This document shows, piece by piece, positions 13,931-21,669 of a stretch of DNA of 27,374 bases. The DNA comes from Porphyromonadaceae bacterium UBA3327 (lineage in GTDB: Bacteria > Bacteroidota > Bacteroidia > Bacteroidales > Muribaculaceae), in the NCBI GenBank assembly GCA_002361155.1, contig DERZ01000009.1:16085-43458 (forward strand). The letters run 5' to 3'. The notes beneath the pieces were generated by a model. It saw only the letters and a list, made by a program, of their open reading frames with translations, was not told where the DNA came from and searched no databases. The position numbers and the translations under genes are program-made. The stretch's first letter is position 1. Each line of letters starts with the position of its first letter.

Positions 13931-15337
13931 ATGAATGTCGTAACAAAAAATATAGTCTTTGCGGCTTTTTTTGCCATCCCTGTCTCTTGTCTCGCGATGG
14001 AAGTGAATCTTACTCCCGGCAAATTTGTCGAGGAGGTTATAAGAGTCAACGGATCCACCGACACGGATTTGAAACTGACGGGGCAGGCCGATGCCCGCGA
14101 TCTCATGGCGATGGCGCGGCTGAGGCGCACCGTGACCTCCGTCGACATGTCGGACCTCTCTATCGTGGCATACGCTTCTGACGGAGCCGACGGGAATGCC
14201 GGCCTGTCGTATGCCGCCGGTGAAATCCCTCCTTTTATGCTGTTCGACTCTGCCGTGCAGGAAGTTATCCTTCCTGCCGATCTGTCTGCTATCGGTCGGC
14301 ATGCGTTCTCGGCATCCTGCCTCCGGACAATAGGCATACCGGCTTCCACCCGGAGGATAGGCGACAATGCCTTTTCCGACTGCCATGATCTGGTGTCGGT
14401 GGATGTGGCCGGCGATGTGGAGTGGGGCGCGGGAGTATTCCGCAACTGTACTTCATTGCGCAGGATCGATTGCGGGATGCAGCGTGTCCCCGACGGTTTT
14501 TTCGAAGGTTGTTCTTCGCTTGAGGCTATTCCGGAAGATGTGGCGGTCATAGGCAACAGCGCCTTCCGGGGAAGCGGCCTTAAGGGCATAGACCTGACGG
14601 GAGTTGAGGAAATCGGAGAATTTGCTTTTGCCGGGATGCCTCGCCTTGAGATGATTATCGCTGCAGGAAACGGAATCCGGAAGATTGGGAAAGCGGCGTT
14701 CTTCAACAATCCGCGCCTCAGCGGCTCTCCGTCATGGTCCGGTAATGTCCCCGCGCTGTTGCTTGCCGCCACGCCGATGGTGAGGTACGGCAGCATGATC
14801 GACAGCGAGGTGATCGGCGTCGCGGCATTTGCCGGGACCAAAGTGAACGATTCCATCACTCTCGGTCCGAAAGTGAGAAAAATAGAGAGCCATGCGTTCC
14901 GCGGCGCGCGGAGTCTGAACACAATCAACGTCGCGGCGCTTGCAGGCAATGTTCCTTCGGTTACTGAAGAATCGTTCTCCGGACTTGAAAACGAGGAGGG
15001 CCGTTATCCTGTGATTCTTCAGGTGGACCGCGACAATTCCGATGTGTGGAGGGAACATCCTGTGTGGAGCAGATTCAATATCATGGATGTAACCTCGGCA
15101 GTGGATAAGGTTGCCGCGGCATCGTCTGAAATCACCGTGCGCCGGCTGGAAGGCGGTATCGAGGTGTTGTCATCGCTCCCCATAGACCGGATAGAGGTTT
15201 ATACCGCCGCCGGAACATTGGTGGCCGAGACCTCGCCCCATGCCGGGAGAGCCTGTCTGAACGGCGTTCCGCAGAGAGAAGTAATAGTGGTTAAAGTCGT
15301 GGCTGCGCAGACCATGAAGATAGTGAAGCTCCTCTAA
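13931..15337 (+). CDS. Secreted leucine-rich repeat protein (BspA-like, LRR_5)
   Basis: From ATG 13931 the 468-residue product has a signal peptide (MNVVTKNIVFAAFFAIPVSCLA). The cysteine context (IPVSC) is a poor lipobox, so signal peptidase I cleavage is more likely. The body has repeated LRR_5 units of the form IG-x-x-AF-x-x-C-x-x-L, for example LSAIGRHAFSASCLRTIGIP, RRIGDNAFSDCHDLVSVDV, and VRKIESHAFRGARSL. Such proteins are surface or secreted adhesion-type proteins in this group. The C-terminus (IDRIEVYTAAGTLVAE...KIVKLL) resembles a degenerate sorting domain but lacks the YPNP motif. An upstream GTG at 13907 would add eight residues before the charged n-region and is less likely. Its TAA overlaps the stop of the convergent GH3 gene. 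Confidence 0.85.
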   Translation: MNVVTKNIVFAAFFAIPVSCLAMEVNLTPGKFVEEVIRVNGSTDTDLKLTGQADARDLMAMARLRRTVTSVDMSDLSIVAYASDGADGNAGLSYAAGEIPPFMLFDSAVQEVILPADLSAIGRHAFSASCLRTIGIPASTRRIGDNAFSDCHDLVSVDVAGDVEWGAGVFRNCTSLRRIDCGMQRVPDGFFEGCSSLEAIPEDVAVIGNSAFRGSGLKGIDLTGVEEIGEFAFAGMPRLEMIIAAGNGIRKIGKAAFFNNPRLSGSPSWSGNVPALLLAATPMVRYGSMIDSEVIGVAAFAGTKVNDSITLGPKVRKIESHAFRGARSLNTINVAALAGNVPSVTEESFSGLENEEGRYPVILQVDRDNSDVWREHPVWSRFNIMDVTSAVDKVAAASSEITVRRLEGGIEVLSSLPIDRIEVYTAAGTLVAETSPHAGRACLNGVPQREVIVVKVVAAQTMKIVKLL

Positions 15338-16860
15338 CCCCGGGCTGATGCGAGCACCCCGTCGGCAATATGACGGTCGTTGCAGAGTCTCTGTATCTTG
15401 CGCTGGCCTCCCAGCTTGCCGTTGCCCATGGTCTTGAGCCATGTATCGAATGTCCCCGCGGGGACATTCGTTATTTCAAGGGGGTCGAGAAAAATGGTGT
15501 TCCTGCGTTTGGCATCGTAGTCGGAATTCAGGCGGCGCAACGAGTTGTCGAGATCTGCGGCGAAGGCCGACATATCGGAAGGTGCCTTGCTCCATTCGAC
15601 AATCCATTGGTGACGGCCACGCTTTTTGTCGGAGGCGTAGACCGGAGCCGCGGTATAGTTGGCTATCTCGGCATAGTGGCGCGCGCACGTCTCGGCCAGT
15701 GCCTGCTCGGCGTTTTCCTCCATAAGTTCCTCGCCGAAAGCGTTGATGAAGCTTTTTGTGCGTCCCGACACCATGATGCGGACCGGGCTGACGGTAACTA
15801 CCCGGACCGTGTCTCCGATGCGGTAGCGCCACAAGCCGTTGCTCGACGTGACGATCATCTCGTAATTCCGTCCCTCCTCGAGTCCCGAGATGTCAACGGG
15901 ATGCTGAAGAGGATTCTCCATATCGATGAATTCGTAATACACGTCATTGTCGAGGACAAGCATCATCCCCGGAACGCCGATGCGGTCCTGCGCTGCGAAG
16001 AACCCCTCCGAGGCGTTGTAGCTCTCCATGAAATGCATCTTGGACGGGTCCGTGATGGCGGCATATATGTCGTGGTACGGGTCAAAGGAAATGCCGCCAT
16101 GGAAGAAAACCTCGAGATTGGGCCACACATCGGAAATCTTATCGGCTCCACGCCGTGCCATCACGTGCCTGATCACTGTGAGGAACCAGCTGGGCACGCC
16201 CGAGATGCTCGTGATGTCGGCAAATGCAGACGCTTCTACAAGGGCAGGGAGCTTTTTCTCCCAGTCGGCAATGAGAGCGGTTTTCTTGTCGGGTATCCGG
16301 AAAAGATTCACAACCGGGTTGATACGGTCTATGAGGGTGGCGCTCAGGTCGCCGATTCTGACTCTACGGTCCGAAGGGTGCACATCGTTGTCGAAAGAAC
16401 CTCCTAAAATCATGCTTTTTCCGGAGAAAAGCCTCGATTCAGGGTTGTGGCGAAGATAGTGCGACACGCTGTAGGACGCTCCGTAATAGTGGCAGCGACG
16501 CAGGTTTTCGTCGGTGACGGGAATATACTTGGACCTGCCCCCGGATGTCCCCGACGATTGGGCGAAATTCCGGCAGACTCCGCGCCAGAGCACGTCTCGT
16601 TCGCCGGCTGCCATCCGCATGACATCGGCGCGGATATCCTCGTAACCGACCATAGGGACCCTCAAGGCATATTCTTTCCGCGGATCCCTTAGCTTCGCCA
16701 GTTCGGCATAGCCATATCGCCGGCCGGTTTCGGTACGGGCCGCCCGCGACAACAGCCCGCGCAACTGCGCTGTCTGGAGATCCTCCCCGCATTCGGTCCA
16801 TCTGTCGGTCCGGAGCGAGTTTCCCCTAAGTATTTTAGATGCCAGAGGTGTGAAGTCCAT
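15334..16860 (-). CDS. GH3 auxin-responsive promoter-family protein (adenylating acyl-amide synthetase)
   Basis: The 508-residue product belongs to the GH3 branch of the adenylate-forming superfamily. The phosphate loop is QSSGTSGGRSKYIPVTDE (residues 101-118). Later it has SYNASEGFFAAQD, then GLWRYRIGDTVRV, and a SGRTKSFINAFGEEL segment leading to the C-terminal lid. Plant GH3 enzymes adenylate a carboxylic acid and join it to an amino acid. Bacteroidetes homologues are common, but their substrates are not established. The start at 16860 sits behind a -7 element at 16922-16915. Its TAG stop shares bases with the TAA of the convergent LRR gene, leaving no room for a terminator between them. 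Confidence 0.92.
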   Translation of the reverse strand: MDFTPLASKILRGNSLRTDRWTECGEDLQTAQLRGLLSRAARTETGRRYGYAELAKLRDPRKEYALRVPMVGYEDIRADVMRMAAGERDVLWRGVCRNFAQSSGTSGGRSKYIPVTDENLRRCHYYGASYSVSHYLRHNPESRLFSGKSMILGGSFDNDVHPSDRRVRIGDLSATLIDRINPVVNLFRIPDKKTALIADWEKKLPALVEASAFADITSISGVPSWFLTVIRHVMARRGADKISDVWPNLEVFFHGGISFDPYHDIYAAITDPSKMHFMESYNASEGFFAAQDRIGVPGMMLVLDNDVYYEFIDMENPLQHPVDISGLEEGRNYEMIVTSSNGLWRYRIGDTVRVVTVSPVRIMVSGRTKSFINAFGEELMEENAEQALAETCARHYAEIANYTAAPVYASDKKRGRHQWIVEWSKAPSDMSAFAADLDNSLRRLNSDYDAKRRNTIFLDPLEITNVPAGTFDTWLKTMGNGKLGGQRKIQRLCNDRHIADGVLASARG

Positions 16861-16914
16861 GCCTTTTTTAGTTGGAGCGTTTAATTGTCATTTTAGTTAT
16901 AACGCCGCGGAATG

Positions 16915-16922
16915 CAAAGTTA
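16915..16922 (-). promoter_or_regulatory. -7 promoter element for the GH3 gene
   Basis: On the - strand the bases read TAACTTTG, an exact TAnnTTTG match followed by CA. It lies about 55 bases upstream of the GH3 start. It is the left arm of a 10-base inverted repeat whose right arm is the promoter of the divergent glycosyltransferase gene. No clear -33 element is seen. Confidence 0.55.
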
Positions 16923-16955
16923 GATAAAAATATTAAAAAATCCGGTTAATTTCAT

Positions 16956-16963
16956 TAACTTTG
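16956..16963 (+). promoter_or_regulatory. -7 promoter element for the glycosyltransferase-trmB run
   Basis: TAACTTTG matches TAnnTTTG exactly, followed by CAC as often seen in this group. Transcription would begin near 16970, leaving a leader of under 20 bases before ATG 16987. The spacer upstream is AT-rich with no clear -33 element. Confidence 0.6.
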
Positions 16964-16986
16964 CACATAAAACGACACCATTGCAG

Positions 16987-18189
16987 ATGGACAGCATGAT
17001 ATTGACGGGATTGTCTCCCTTATTGGCATATATTGCGGCCGGTTGCGCGGCTCTGATACTCCTGATTGCGGTCTTTATCGGATATCGCGCGCTCTTGCGT
17101 GCGGGGGCAGGAAAAAGTGTGGAGTATCCGGCTGAAGAAGTTGAACGTAAGGAACTTCCCTCTGCTACGGTTGTGATTTTCTCAAAAGTCGACGATGAAC
17201 GGCTTGCCGGCACTCTGCGGCAGATTTACGCTCAGGATTATCCCCGGTTTTCGGTGGTTGTCGTGTGTGACACCACGTTCGAGCATAAGGAAGATATAGC
17301 CGAAAGGTTCAGGACCGAGTTCCCAGGGATCCATGTCACATTCATTCCGTCGGAATCGCATAATCTCAGCCGCCGCAAGCTTGCCAACACCATCGGCGTG
17401 AAGGCTGCGGACGGAGAGGTGTTGGTCACCACAGTGGCAAACATAGAGATCCCGTCAGAGCGGTGGCTTTCCGGAATGCTCGCTCCGTTCGCCGACGGAG
17501 AGGTGGAGGTCGCTCTTGGTTGTTCCCGTCTTGATTACAGCGAGATGAGGAGCTTGTGGCGCTGGTATCGCGAATTTGACGACACGCTTGCCGCAGCCCG
17601 TTGGGCCGGGGAGGCCCTTGGCGGTAATCCCTATCGCGGCGACGGATACAATCTTGCTTTTCGCCGTGATACATTCTTTAAAAACAAAGGCTATGCCAAA
17701 ACCATCAATCTGCATTACGGCGACGACGACCTGTTCGTAGACGAGATCTCCGACGGGCGCAACACCCGCGTGGTTCTAAGCCCCGACACTATCCTCCGGA
17801 CCGAGTGGGGAGATTCCTCGTCAAGAGTCTGGTCGCTGGACAAGGACCGGTATGATTTCACCTCGCGATGGCTTCCGAGAGGCCCTTTCATCAAGTCCGG
17901 CATGGTTTCGGCGGCGCAGTGGCTTGTCACGCTGTTGTCGGCGGTTGCTGTGGCAGCCGGCATAATTTGCGGAGACATTGCGGCAGCTGTTGTCGGTGTG
18001 GTTCCCTGGCTGGCCTTGGTTGCCGTGGATATAGCCACATATCGGAGGATCGCGGCGAGATTCGGGGCATTGCGGCTCTGGTGGGCTGTCTGGCCTTTCA
18101 TGATGGCACGCCCGGTGGTGAACTTCTTCTTCAGAATGCGGCACCGCCGCAACAGCGTAAAGAACTATACATGGCAAAGACATAAATAA
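16987..18189 (+). CDS. Membrane glycosyltransferase family 2 protein
   Basis: From ATG 16987 the product has 400 residues. A membrane helix at ~13-35 is followed by a GT-A domain (ATVVIFSKVDDERLAGTLRQ at 60-79, FSVVVVCDTT at 88-97, NLSRRKLANTIGVKAADGE at 126-144), then GDGYNLAFRR and HYGDDDLFVDE (243-253), and two or three C-terminal membrane helices. At the place where the metal-binding DxD normally stands, the sequence reads TTVANIE (148-154), without the aspartates. It may lack activity, use another metal ligand, or belong to a variant subfamily. A TTG at 16981 could add two residues but ATG 16987 is preferred. The trmB start follows its stop directly. Confidence 0.85.
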   Translation: MDSMILTGLSPLLAYIAAGCAALILLIAVFIGYRALLRAGAGKSVEYPAEEVERKELPSATVVIFSKVDDERLAGTLRQIYAQDYPRFSVVVVCDTTFEHKEDIAERFRTEFPGIHVTFIPSESHNLSRRKLANTIGVKAADGEVLVTTVANIEIPSERWLSGMLAPFADGEVEVALGCSRLDYSEMRSLWRWYREFDDTLAAARWAGEALGGNPYRGDGYNLAFRRDTFFKNKGYAKTINLHYGDDDLFVDEISDGRNTRVVLSPDTILRTEWGDSSSRVWSLDKDRYDFTSRWLPRGPFIKSGMVSAAQWLVTLLSAVAVAAGIICGDIAAAVVGVVPWLALVAVDIATYRRIAARFGALRLWWAVWPFMMARPVVNFFFRMRHRRNSVKNYTWQRHK

Positions 18190-18954
18190 ATGGGAAAGAA
18201 CAAGCTAAAGAAATTCGCCGATATGGCCACGTTCTCCTGCGTGCTGCAATATCCCCGTGAGAAAGTACTTGCCGGAGGGTTTCCGTACAAAGGAAAATGG
18301 AATGGCGGATTCTTCCGTGCTCCGGCGCCCCTGGTGCTCGAACTCGGGTGCGGACGAGGAGAATACACGGTGGGACTGGCTCTTGCCGATTCCTCGCGAA
18401 ACCATATAGGGGTCGACATAAAGGGGGCGAGGATGTGGAGCGGCGCTTCGGAAGTGGAGCGCCGGGAGATGACAAACGCGGCGTTCCTGAGGTGCGAGAT
18501 AGAGAACATCGACCTCTTTTTCGATCCGGGCGAGGTTGAGGAGATATGGATCACCTTCCCCGACCCGCAGATGCAGAAATGTCGAAAACGTCTCACTTCT
18601 ACACGCTTCCTCAATCTTTACCGCCGGATACTGACTGCGGACGGGATCGTGAACCTCAAGACGGATTCACCGTTCTTATATGAGTACACAAGGCGCCTTG
18701 TGGAACTCAACGGATTCGAGGTCATAGCCATGACCGATGACCTCTACGGCAGTGGACGCGCCGATGCGTCGACCGCCATCAAGACCTATTACGAGCAGCA
18801 GTGGCTCTCGAGAGGAAAGAAAATCAAGCTCCTGAGTTTCCGTCTTCCCGCCGGGGGAGAACTCCTCGAGCCGGAAGCCGATGACATTCAGAAGGACGAT
18901 TACCGTTCGCAGGCCCGGCGCGCAAACATGGCCGATCCGTCGCTTCTCTCCTGA
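18190..18954 (+). CDS. trmB: tRNA (guanine-N7-)-methyltransferase TrmB
   Basis: The 254-residue product methylates G46 of tRNA with S-adenosylmethionine. The SAM-binding motif is VLELGCGRGEYT (residues 49-60), followed by GVDIKGARMW (74-83) and the family signature ITFPDPQMQKCRKRLTS (121-137), where the aspartate and basic residues position the guanine and tRNA. The C-terminal TDDLYG and YYEQQWLSRGKKI segment is also typical. The start codon abuts the stop of the membrane glycosyltransferase with no gap, so the two are co-transcribed. Confidence 0.95.
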   Translation: MGKNKLKKFADMATFSCVLQYPREKVLAGGFPYKGKWNGGFFRAPAPLVLELGCGRGEYTVGLALADSSRNHIGVDIKGARMWSGASEVERREMTNAAFLRCEIENIDLFFDPGEVEEIWITFPDPQMQKCRKRLTSTRFLNLYRRILTADGIVNLKTDSPFLYEYTRRLVELNGFEVIAMTDDLYGSGRADASTAIKTYYEQQWLSRGKKIKLLSFRLPAGGELLEPEADDIQKDDYRSQARRANMADPSLLS

Positions 18955-19026
18955 CGCTCTGCGGAAAGTTGCAAGGTTGCGGTCCTTTTGGTAAAAGAAC
19001 ACTCTCTCAATATAAAATCTGAAAAG

Positions 19027-20151
19027 ATGACATTATATCCGAATCTAATACTTGACGCACTGAAGAATGTGCGCTATCCCGGAAACGGGAAGGACATCGT
19101 ATCCCTCGGTATGGTGGAGGACGATATCCGCATCGACGGCGACAAAGTTTCTTTCTCGCTGATATTTGACCGGCCGACAGACCCTTTCATCCGCTCGGTG
19201 GTGCGTGCGGCCGAGACCGCGCTGATCACGTTTATCTCGAAGGATGTCGACGTGAAGGACCGTATCGCCGTCAAATTCAGGCAGGCGGCTCCCGAGAAGA
19301 AACCTGAACTCCTGCCGGGCGTGAAAAACATAGTCGGGATCAGCTCCGGAAAGGGAGGCGTGGGCAAGTCTACGGTATCGATAAATCTTGCCGTGGCGCT
19401 TGCTGCCAGGGGATATCGCGTCGGACTTCTTGATGCCGATATTTTCGGTCCTTCGATGCCGAAGATGTTCGGTGTGGAGGATGAGCCCCTCTACATGGAG
19501 AGCCATGACGGGCGCGACTGGATTGATCCCGTCGAGAAATATGGAGTCAGGATGCTCTCCATAGGTTTTCTTGTCGACAAGGAGAAGCCGGTGCTGTGGC
19601 GCGGAGGTATGGCGAGCAACGCTCTGAAACAACTCATATCCGATGCATGGTGGGGCGATCTGGACTATTTCCTCATCGATATGCCGCCGGGCACAAGCGA
19701 TATTCATCTGACATTGGTCCAGACTCTTGCCATGACCGGAATCGTAGTAGTGACCACTCCGCAGGAGGTGGCTCTCGCTGATGCCCGCAAGGGTGTGGCT
19801 ATGTTCACCGATTCCAAAGTCAATGTTCCGGTGTTGGGTATTGTTGAGAATATGGCCTGGTTCACTCCGGAGGACCATCCCGATGAAAGGTACTATATAT
19901 TCGGTCGTGACGGAGGTGTGCGCCTCGCCGAAAAGGAGGGTGTGAGACTTTTGGCACAGATTCCGCTCGTGATGGGCATACGCGAACGTTCCGATGACGG
20001 CAATCCCGTTGCCTGCGAGCTGAGCGGCGATGCATCGGCTGCCGGTCCTGAGGCCCTTGCCTTCGGCAGACTTGCCGACAATGTTGTGCATGCCGTGGCC
20101 GACCGCAACGCCACTCTTCCGCCTTCGCGGAAGGTGGAGACAAATTCCTGA
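19027..20151 (+). CDS. mrp: Mrp/ApbC-family iron-sulfur cluster carrier ATPase
   Basis: From ATG 19027 the product has 374 residues. An N-terminal DUF59/MIP18-like domain (residues 1-~85, ILDALKNVRYPGNGKDIVSL) precedes a deviant Walker A ISSGKGGVGKSTVSIN (105-120), LLDADIFGPSMPKMFG, and the LIDMPPGTSDIHLTL switch. The family delivers Fe-S clusters to apoproteins. The C-terminal CxxC of the proteobacterial type is absent (ENMAWFTPEDHPDERYYIFG), which as I recall is usual for Bacteroidetes homologues. The open frame reaches upstream through a TTG at 18988, but homology supports ATG 19027. Confidence 0.94.
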   Translation: MTLYPNLILDALKNVRYPGNGKDIVSLGMVEDDIRIDGDKVSFSLIFDRPTDPFIRSVVRAAETALITFISKDVDVKDRIAVKFRQAAPEKKPELLPGVKNIVGISSGKGGVGKSTVSINLAVALAARGYRVGLLDADIFGPSMPKMFGVEDEPLYMESHDGRDWIDPVEKYGVRMLSIGFLVDKEKPVLWRGGMASNALKQLISDAWWGDLDYFLIDMPPGTSDIHLTLVQTLAMTGIVVVTTPQEVALADARKGVAMFTDSKVNVPVLGIVENMAWFTPEDHPDERYYIFGRDGGVRLAEKEGVRLLAQIPLVMGIRERSDDGNPVACELSGDASAAGPEALAFGRLADNVVHAVADRNATLPPSRKVETNS

Positions 20152-20163
20152 CCAGACCCTTTT

Positions 20164-20182
20164 CCCGGAAAGTTGATCCGGG
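20164..20182. terminator. Possible terminator between the convergent mrp and MATE genes
   Basis: CCCGGA (20164-20169) pairs with TCCGGG (20177-20182) around a seven-base loop, in the 34-base gap between the two convergent stops. No T-run follows on the + strand, and on the - strand it is followed by AAAAGGG. Its position suggests a terminator, but the sequence support is weak. Confidence 0.4.
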
Positions 20183-20185
20183 GGA

Positions 20186-21577
20186 TTATATATCGTTGGC
20201 TATTTCAGCGGGAGTCTCTTCTGACTTATGAAGGGATTCCCGCTTTATCTTTCGAATCTGTACGGCGAGCATTGTCCCGGTCACTATCGTGGCCAGCACG
20301 TCGCTGATGGGGTAGGAGCTCCACACGCCGTCGAGACCGAAGAAATGTGGCAGGATATACAGCAGTGGTATCATGAAGATGATCTGGCGGGAAAGAGAGA
20401 GAAACATCGCCTTGCCGGCCATGCCGAGCGCCTGGAAGAAGTTGGTCGACACCACCTGGAATCCTACCATCCAGAAGGATATTGTGGTTATGCGGATGCA
20501 GTTCACAGCACATTCTATCTGTGACTCGTCCTGCATGAACATGGCGGCGATGGCCCTCGGGTTGAGCGCGCCGATGATGCTTCCGAGCGAAGTTATCACC
20601 ACGCCGGACGCGGCTGCCAGCCAGAACGTTTTGAACAGCCGCTGGTAGCGCCCCGAACCATAGTTGTAACCCACAATCGGCTGCATGCCCTGGCAGATAC
20701 CTATCACCACGAAGATGAAGACGGTGACATAGCGGTTGAAAACCACTACCGAGGCGATCGCGTCATCCCCTCCGTAATCGAGCAGTGAATTGTTGACGAT
20801 GGCGTTGATGGCCGATCCGCAGATGTTTATGAGGAAAGGAGCCATGCCGATGTAAAGCACGCTCCGTATAATCGGCCAGTTGAAGCGGTATGTGCCCCTG
20901 GTGAAGTGAAGCGTGTTCTTCCTATTGAAGAAATGGCTCATCACCCACACTGCGGTCACGAACATGGAGATGTCGGTGGCTATTGCCGCACCGCGTATCC
21001 CCCACTCGAACACAAATAGGAACAGCGGCGCGAGGATACAGTTCAGGATCGCCCCTATCATGTTGGTAAGCATCGCTTTGCCGGGATAGCCGGATGCGCG
21101 CATCACATTGTTGTATGAAAACGTCATGTTCATCAGCACCGAGCCCGGAAGTACCCAGAGCATGAATTCGCGGGCGTATGGCAGGGAATTCTCCGAAGCT
21201 CCGAACATCCTCAGAACAGGGTCCATGAACACCGCGAAGACACCGGCATAGAGAAGACCGATTATCACGGTGAGCTGGATACAGTTGCCGAGGATGATCT
21301 CCGCCACCCTCCGGTCGTTCTGTCCCAGCACGATGGATACCCTTGTGGCGGCGCCGGCTCCGATGAGCATTCCAAGAGCCGTGGTGATGTTCATCACGGG
21401 GAATGTCACTGCGATACCGGCCACGACATTGGGGTCGTCGATGGCATGGCCGATCACAATCGAGTCGACGATATTGTAGACGGCGCTTACAACGGTGCCC
21501 ACCACGGCCGGAAGACTGTATTTCAGCAACAGCCTTCCCACCGGTGCGGTTCCGAGTTCTTCAAGACCTTTTCCCAT
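20186..21577 (-). CDS. MATE family efflux transporter
   Basis: The 463-residue polytopic membrane protein has two related halves of about six helices each, as in multidrug and toxic compound extrusion (NorM/DinF-type) transporters. Typical segments are PVGRLLLKYSLPAVVGTVVS, NIVDSIVIGH, GIAVTFPVMN, GAGAATRVSIVLGQ, and in the second half GICQGMQPIVGYNYGSGRYQ. It exports cationic drugs or other organic compounds using an ion gradient; the substrate is unknown. I chose ATG 21577 (MGKGLEELGTAPVGR) over an upstream TTG at 21601. It lies downstream of leuS on the same strand, after a gap holding two hairpins. Confidence 0.93.
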   Translation of the reverse strand: MGKGLEELGTAPVGRLLLKYSLPAVVGTVVSAVYNIVDSIVIGHAIDDPNVVAGIAVTFPVMNITTALGMLIGAGAATRVSIVLGQNDRRVAEIILGNCIQLTVIIGLLYAGVFAVFMDPVLRMFGASENSLPYAREFMLWVLPGSVLMNMTFSYNNVMRASGYPGKAMLTNMIGAILNCILAPLFLFVFEWGIRGAAIATDISMFVTAVWVMSHFFNRKNTLHFTRGTYRFNWPIIRSVLYIGMAPFLINICGSAINAIVNNSLLDYGGDDAIASVVVFNRYVTVFIFVVIGICQGMQPIVGYNYGSGRYQRLFKTFWLAAASGVVITSLGSIIGALNPRAIAAMFMQDESQIECAVNCIRITTISFWMVGFQVVSTNFFQALGMAGKAMFLSLSRQIIFMIPLLYILPHFFGLDGVWSSYPISDVLATIVTGTMLAVQIRKIKRESLHKSEETPAEIANDI

Positions 21578-21600
21578 AGTCAATGTCAATGCGTAAGTCA

Positions 21601-21628
21601 AGACCCCTCCTGTAGGGAGCAGGGGTCT
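21601..21628 (-). other. Hairpin in the leader of the MATE gene
   Basis: AGACCCCT (21601-21608) is complementary to AGGGGTCT (21621-21628) with a 12-base loop. It lies between leuS and MATE on the transcribed strand, about 24 bases before the chosen MATE start. No T-run follows. It could be a leader structure or part of a two-hairpin terminator with the hairpin at 21645-21665. Confidence 0.45.
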
Positions 21629-21644
21629 GTGTGAGATTGTAGAG

Positions 21645-21665
21645 CCGCCATTTATGAAATGGCGG
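21645..21665 (-). terminator. Stem-loop just after leuS
   Basis: CCGCCATTT (21645-21653) pairs perfectly with AAATGGCGG (21657-21665) across a three-base loop, starting four bases beyond the leuS stop. It lacks a T-run in the - direction, so it may stabilise the leuS mRNA end or pause rather than terminate transcription. Confidence 0.5.
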
Positions 21666-21669
21666 ACAT

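Noticed and set aside
13931..15337. Lipoprotein reading of the LRR protein signal peptide
   Set aside because: The cysteine is preceded by PVS, not a lipobox with L/V/I at -3, so signal peptidase I cleavage is more likely.
15370..16407. A 345-codon + strand frame opposite the GH3 gene
   Set aside because: Antisense shadow; the - strand frame carries all GH3 motifs.
19027..20151. Missing CxxC motif in Mrp
   Set aside because: Noted as possible loss of the cluster site, but I recall that Bacteroidetes Mrp proteins commonly read FTPxxxPxxxYYIFG here, so it is probably a lineage trait.
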